DNA from: Prevotella sp. UBA1378
GTDB taxonomy: Bacteria > Bacteroidota > Bacteroidia > Bacteroidales > Bacteroidaceae
NCBI GenBank assembly: GCA_002305505.1
Contig: DBRC01000057.1
Location: 11,891-20,516, forward strand
DNA: 8,626 bases
Reading direction: 5' to 3'
Position numbers and translations under genes: made by a program. Within the stretch, counting starts at the first letter, position 1; every line of letters begins with the position of its first letter. The notes beneath the pieces are model-generated. The model ran no database searches. It saw only the letters and a program-made list of their open reading frames with translations, and had not been told where the DNA came from. Shown piece after piece: positions 6,678 to 8,626 of this stretch.

Positions 6678-7627
6678 CCGCCGCAGCCCGACAGCCGTTG
6701 CCTGGCATCCCGGTATTCTGCCATCAGGCTGTCCACGATAGCCCCCGCCGGCTGTATCTTCCTTACGGCCGAGGCCACCTGCCCTATTTCCAGTTCGCCG
6801 CCCTGTATGTCGCCCTCGAAGATTCCCTTCTTCGAGGCTGCCTTGCCCAGTATCCCGCGCAGCTCGTCGGCCGTGGCCCCCCGGTCTTCGGCCTCGGCTA
6901 TCTGGTGGTAAAGGCCGTTCTTTATCAGCCGCGTAGGTGCTATCTTCTTCAGGCACAGCATGGTGTCGCCTTCGGCCAGCGTGATGCACCGCTGCTTGAA
7001 AGCCCCGGCGGCCGAGCTTTCTTCCGACAGGGCGAACAGCGTGCCTATTTGCACGCCTTCGGCTCCCAGCGCCTCTGCGGCCAGCATGGCCCTTCCGCTG
7101 CCGATGCCCCCTGCGGCAATCAGCGGGAGCGAGGTGGCTGCCCTTACCTGCGGTATGAGCACCATCGTGGTGGTCTCTTCCCTGCCGTTGTGGCCTCCCG
7201 CTTCGAAGCCTTCGGCCACGATGGCGTCTACGCCTGCTTCCTCGCATTTGACTGCAAACTTGCTGCTCGACACCACGTGGGCCACTTTTATGCCTGCCTC
7301 ATGCAGCATCGGGGTATACTTCTTGGGGCTGCCTGCCGACGTGAACACTATCTTCACGCCCTCGTCTACCAGTATCTGCATCAGCCTGTCGATTTCCGGA
7401 TACATCAGCGGCACGTTCACGCCCCAAGGCTTGTCGGTAGCCTCTTTCATCTTACGGATATGCTCCGTCAGCGTCTCCGGGTGCATCGACCCGGCGCCCA
7501 GCAGCCCCAGGGCGCCGGCATTGCTTACGGCCGAAGCCAGCCGCCAGCCGCTGCACCACACCATCCCGCCGGCTACAACGGGGTATTTGCAGCCGAACAA
7601 TCCGGTTATTCTGTTTTCTTCCATCAT
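6671..7627 (-). CDS. FabK/nitronate-monooxygenase family FMN enzyme
   Basis: 318 aa, an FMN-dependent TIM-barrel protein of the NMO/2-nitropropane dioxygenase family. The N-terminus (YPVVAGGMVW, 15-24) is FMN-site-like. GFEAGGHNG (140-148) carries the likely catalytic H146. AAGGIGSGRA (171-180) and GVQIGTLF (191-198) are the phosphate-binding loops. As I recall the Streptococcus pneumoniae FabK sequence, this protein resembles it along its whole length, including GEGxEAGGHxG-like and GGIxxG blocks, though it has two extra residues after the GGHNG motif. The main alternatives are enoyl-ACP reductase II, which would serve fatty-acid synthesis, and a nitronate monooxygenase detoxifying nitronates; sequence alone does not decide. 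Start: two adjacent ATGs (7625-7627 and 7622-7624), the first chosen. It lies upstream of the phosphate permease on the same strand, 82 bp away, but the permease has its own promoter. Confidence 0.9.
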   Translation of the reverse strand: MMEENRITGLFGCKYPVVAGGMVWCSGWRLASAVSNAGALGLLGAGSMHPETLTEHIRKMKEATDKPWGVNVPLMYPEIDRLMQILVDEGVKIVFTSAGSPKKYTPMLHEAGIKVAHVVSSSKFAVKCEEAGVDAIVAEGFEAGGHNGREETTTMVLIPQVRAATSLPLIAAGGIGSGRAMLAAEALGAEGVQIGTLFALSEESSAAGAFKQRCITLAEGDTMLCLKKIAPTRLIKNGLYHQIAEAEDRGATADELRGILGKAASKKGIFEGDIQGGELEIGQVASAVRKIQPAGAIVDSLMAEYRDARQRLSGCGGM

Positions 7628-7671
7628 CTCATTTCTTCTTTAATATGTTCAGGTTATTATTTTTACTTATG

Positions 7672-7679
7672 CAAACTTA
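7672..7679 (-). promoter_or_regulatory. -7 element of the FabK/NMO gene
   Basis: TAAGTTTG on the minus strand fits TAnnTTTG and lies 44 bp before the ATG at 7627. The nearest upstream TTG-like element (ATTG at 7706-7703) has a 23-bp spacer, slightly longer than usual. The AT-rich leader between the element and the ATG shows no hairpin. Confidence 0.5.
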
Positions 7680-7724
7680 CATAAAATTCTTGAATTTCAC
7701 CCCAATTGCATAAAGAAATAACAT

Positions 7725-7740
7725 TTTCCTTTAGAGGAAA
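7725..7740. repeat. Short inverted repeat in the divergent intergenic region
   Basis: TTTCCT (7725-7730) and AGGAAA (7735-7740) are inverted around TTAG. The site lies about 46 bp upstream of the FabK/NMO -7 element and 80 bp upstream of the ygbA-type -7 element. It could be an operator for either gene. Its low complexity in an AT-rich stretch makes chance possible. Confidence 0.25.
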
Positions 7741-7766
7741 GATTAAGGAAAACTTAGCCAAACGCG

Positions 7767-7798
7767 GCGGCTGCCGGCAATAAAAGCGGCTGCCGGCA
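7767..7798. repeat. 13-bp perfect direct repeat upstream of the ygbA-type gene
   Basis: GCGGCTGCCGGCA occurs at 7767-7779 and 7786-7798, an offset of 19 bp, with ATAAAA between the copies. Each copy contains the palindrome TGCCGGCA, so each may be a dimer-binding site, and the two can also pair with each other as an 8-bp stem. The second copy ends 22 bp before the -7 element at 7821, about 40 bp before the likely transcription start. That is a typical activator position, and no -33 TTTG is present. It stands out as GC-rich in an AT-rich intergenic region. Confidence 0.5.
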
Positions 7799-7820
7799 GT
7801 AATGTTCGAGATAAAATCCG

Positions 7821-7828
7821 TAACTTTG
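7821..7828 (+). promoter_or_regulatory. -7 element of the ygbA-type gene
   Basis: TAACTTTG matches TAnnTTTG. No TTTG is found 19-21 bp upstream, where the 13-bp direct repeats sit instead. This suggests an activator-dependent or tightly controlled promoter. The predicted leader is about 65 nt and contains a hairpin at 7867-7884. Confidence 0.55.
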
Positions 7829-7866
7829 CACAGGGTATAAGATAGAAAAAGGTATTGATTTAAGGA

Positions 7867-7892
7867 TACGGCGCAGATGCCGTAGCGGTTTT
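7867..7892 (+). promoter_or_regulatory. Leader hairpin before the ygbA-type start
   Basis: TACGGC (7867-7872) and GCCGTA (7879-7884) form a 6-bp stem with a GCAGAT loop. GCGG and then TTTT (7889-7892) follow, and the ATG comes at 7899. The hairpin lies within the 5' leader and could act as an attenuator or mask the start region. The T run is short and not adjacent to the stem, so terminator function is doubtful. Confidence 0.3.
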
Positions 7893-7898
7893 AGATAT

Positions 7899-8201
7899 AT
7901 GAGCAGAATAGAACGCGAGAAAGCAACCATCCGAAAAATGATAGAGCTGTATTGCCGCCACCGGCTGAAAGTGCCTGCCGGCAGCGGCTTGCCCCAGGAG
8001 TACAGCCGGCTGGCCGACTATGCCTGCCGCCGGCTCGACCATTGCCGGTTCGGCGAGCAGAAGAAGGCCTGCAAGTCGTGCCCCGTCCACTGCTATGCGC
8101 CCAGGCAGCGCAGGCAGATACGCGAGGTGATGCGCTGGGCAGGGCCGCGCATGCTGATATACCTGCCGCGCGAGGCCATCCGCCATTTGCTCGGCCGTTA
8201 G
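7899..8201 (+). CDS. ygbA: YgbA-type small cysteine-rich protein (nitrous oxide-stimulated promoter family)
   Basis: 100 aa, basic, no signal peptide or membrane segment, so cytosolic. It carries the family pattern: an N-terminal helix with YCRHR (18-22), then C49-x8-C58-x2-C61-x3-C65 within HCRFGEQKKACKSCPVHCYA, followed by REVMRWAGPRM (75-85) and a terminal IRHLL (94-98). Six cysteines in all (19, 43, 49, 58, 61, 65) suggest a metal or Fe-S site, which is inferred. The Pfam name for the family is nitrous oxide-stimulated promoter; E. coli ygbA belongs to the NO-responsive NsrR regulon. Its biochemical activity is unknown to me. The gene is monocistronic, divergent from the FabK/NMO gene and convergent with the ACT gene. 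Length is normal for the family. Confidence 0.85.
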   Translation: MSRIEREKATIRKMIELYCRHRLKVPAGSGLPQEYSRLADYACRRLDHCRFGEQKKACKSCPVHCYAPRQRRQIREVMRWAGPRMLIYLPREAIRHLLGR

Positions 8202-8306
8202 CCTGCCTACCTGTCCGGCTGTATTTTGACTGCCACTCATGTTAATCCGGCCGGCGATGCCTTTCTTTGCGTTGCGGCGGCCGGCACACTGGAAAGAAAT
8301 ATTGCT

Positions 8307-8323
8307 CCGGGATTTATTCCCGG
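8307..8323. terminator. Possible bidirectional terminator between convergent genes
   Basis: CCGGGA (8307-8312) and TCCCGG (8318-8323) form a perfect 6-bp GC-rich stem with a TTTAT loop. On the + strand ATCTTATT follows shortly after; on the minus strand AGCAATATTTCTTT follows. Both tails are moderately T-rich. It lies between the stop of the ygbA-type gene and the stop of the minus-strand ACT gene, where a shared terminator is expected. The rest of 8202-8404 contains no gene I can support. Confidence 0.4.
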
Positions 8324-8404
8324 CATCTTATTGGTGCACCTGCATAACCCTGTGTTTGGAAAGCAGGGGCAAAGTGGTTACTAACGGATGTTTTGGATTA
8401 CAGA

Positions 8405-8626
8405 TTACAGCTTATATAAATCACTGGCGGCCAGGAGGTCGACCTTCTTCTCCGAGAGGATGCGCTCACAGCTCTCCAAGTCGGTCGGCCGGATGACTAC
8501 ATGCGCCACGTCGCCGTTGGCAAACGAATACATGTACTCGATGAACACGCCGCGCTCAGAAAGATAACGGAGCACGATGGCCAGCGAACCGCTGGTATTG
8601 GGGCACGTAAAACCGATGACATCGGT
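8405..8626 (-). CDS. ACT-domain protein, C-terminal part (cut by window edge)
   Basis: The last 73 residues and the TAA stop (8405-8407) are visible; the start lies beyond 8626. The sequence begins TDVIGFTCPNTSGSLAIVLR and continues with YLSERGVFIEYMYSF, a typical ACT-domain opening: a beta strand, then the PG/NTSGSLA turn and helix, then a strand. It ends with LLAASDLYKL. ACT domains bind amino acids or similar small ligands as regulators. In Bacteroidetes, two-ACT proteins of about 140 aa of this kind often sit next to a phenylacetate-CoA ligase and indolepyruvate oxidoreductase genes; that context would lie to the right and cannot be seen. The open frame is missed by ATG-based searches because no start is in the window. 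Confidence 0.85.
   Translation of the reverse strand, partial: TDVIGFTCPNTSGSLAIVLRYLSERGVFIEYMYSFANGDVAHVVIRPTDLESCERILSEKKVDLLAASDLYKL

Noticed and set aside
6698..7684. 328-codon + strand frame antisense to the FabK/NMO gene
   Set aside because: It covers the divergent promoter as well as the opposite gene and has no recognisable domain, whereas the minus strand has the full flavoprotein signature.
8249..8285. Two GGCCGGC copies downstream of the ygbA-type gene
   Set aside because: Short self-complementary GC-rich words are common in this sequence. There is no T tract and no consistent spacing to support a site.
8239..8496. 85-codon + strand frame at the right end
   Set aside because: It crosses the probable terminator at 8307-8323 and runs antisense into the ACT-domain gene. 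No motif.
1..8626. Search for a defence system, CRISPR array, mobile element or RNA gene
   Set aside because: No spaced repeat array, transposase, integrase, tRNA-like cloverleaf or defence-protein motif was seen. The window is ordinary chromosomal metabolism, transport and signalling.

Overview
The window looks like chromosomal DNA of a gut-type member of the Bacteroidales, moderately GC-rich for that order. Three things point there. Every promoter I can find carries the Bacteroidetes-type -7 element TAnnTTTG. No start codon is preceded by a clear Shine-Dalgarno sequence. The gene types also fit: a secreted GH27 glycosidase with NPCBM modules and a Por-like C-terminal tail, a PiT transporter with a helical PhoU-like tail, and a FabK/NMO-type flavoprotein. 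The genus cannot be fixed from this window.

Layout. Bases 10-55 hold an intrinsic terminator for a + strand gene lying to the left. A well-formed promoter (115-146) then drives a leader of roughly 140 nt into a secreted GH27 enzyme (296-2785). Its active site has isoleucine where alpha-galactosidases have aspartate, which predicts beta-L-arabinopyranosidase activity. A PhoR-type sensor histidine kinase follows on the same strand (2873-4309) without a response regulator beside it. It converges on a phosphate permease on the minus strand (4339-6588). Further right on the minus strand is a FabK/nitronate-monooxygenase flavoprotein (6671-7627). It is divergent from a small cysteine-rich YgbA-type protein (7899-8201). 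The right edge holds the C-terminal half of a minus-strand ACT-domain protein (8405-8626, cut by the window).

How the parts may work together. The most striking regulatory signal is a run of four 11-bp units (6634-6677) placed where the -33 element of the phosphate permease promoter should be. Its phase and position match a PhoB-type operator. Together with the PhoR-like kinase whose gene converges on the permease gene, this suggests a small phosphate-starvation module, although the regulator itself is not in the window. The GH27 enzyme appears to be a stand-alone plant-polysaccharide exo-enzyme: no SusC/SusD pair is present. The divergent flavoprotein/YgbA pair has an intergenic region with a 13-bp direct repeat, an inverted repeat and a leader hairpin, which suggests that ygbA is regulated. 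I see no mobile element, CRISPR array, tRNA or rRNA, and no defence system.
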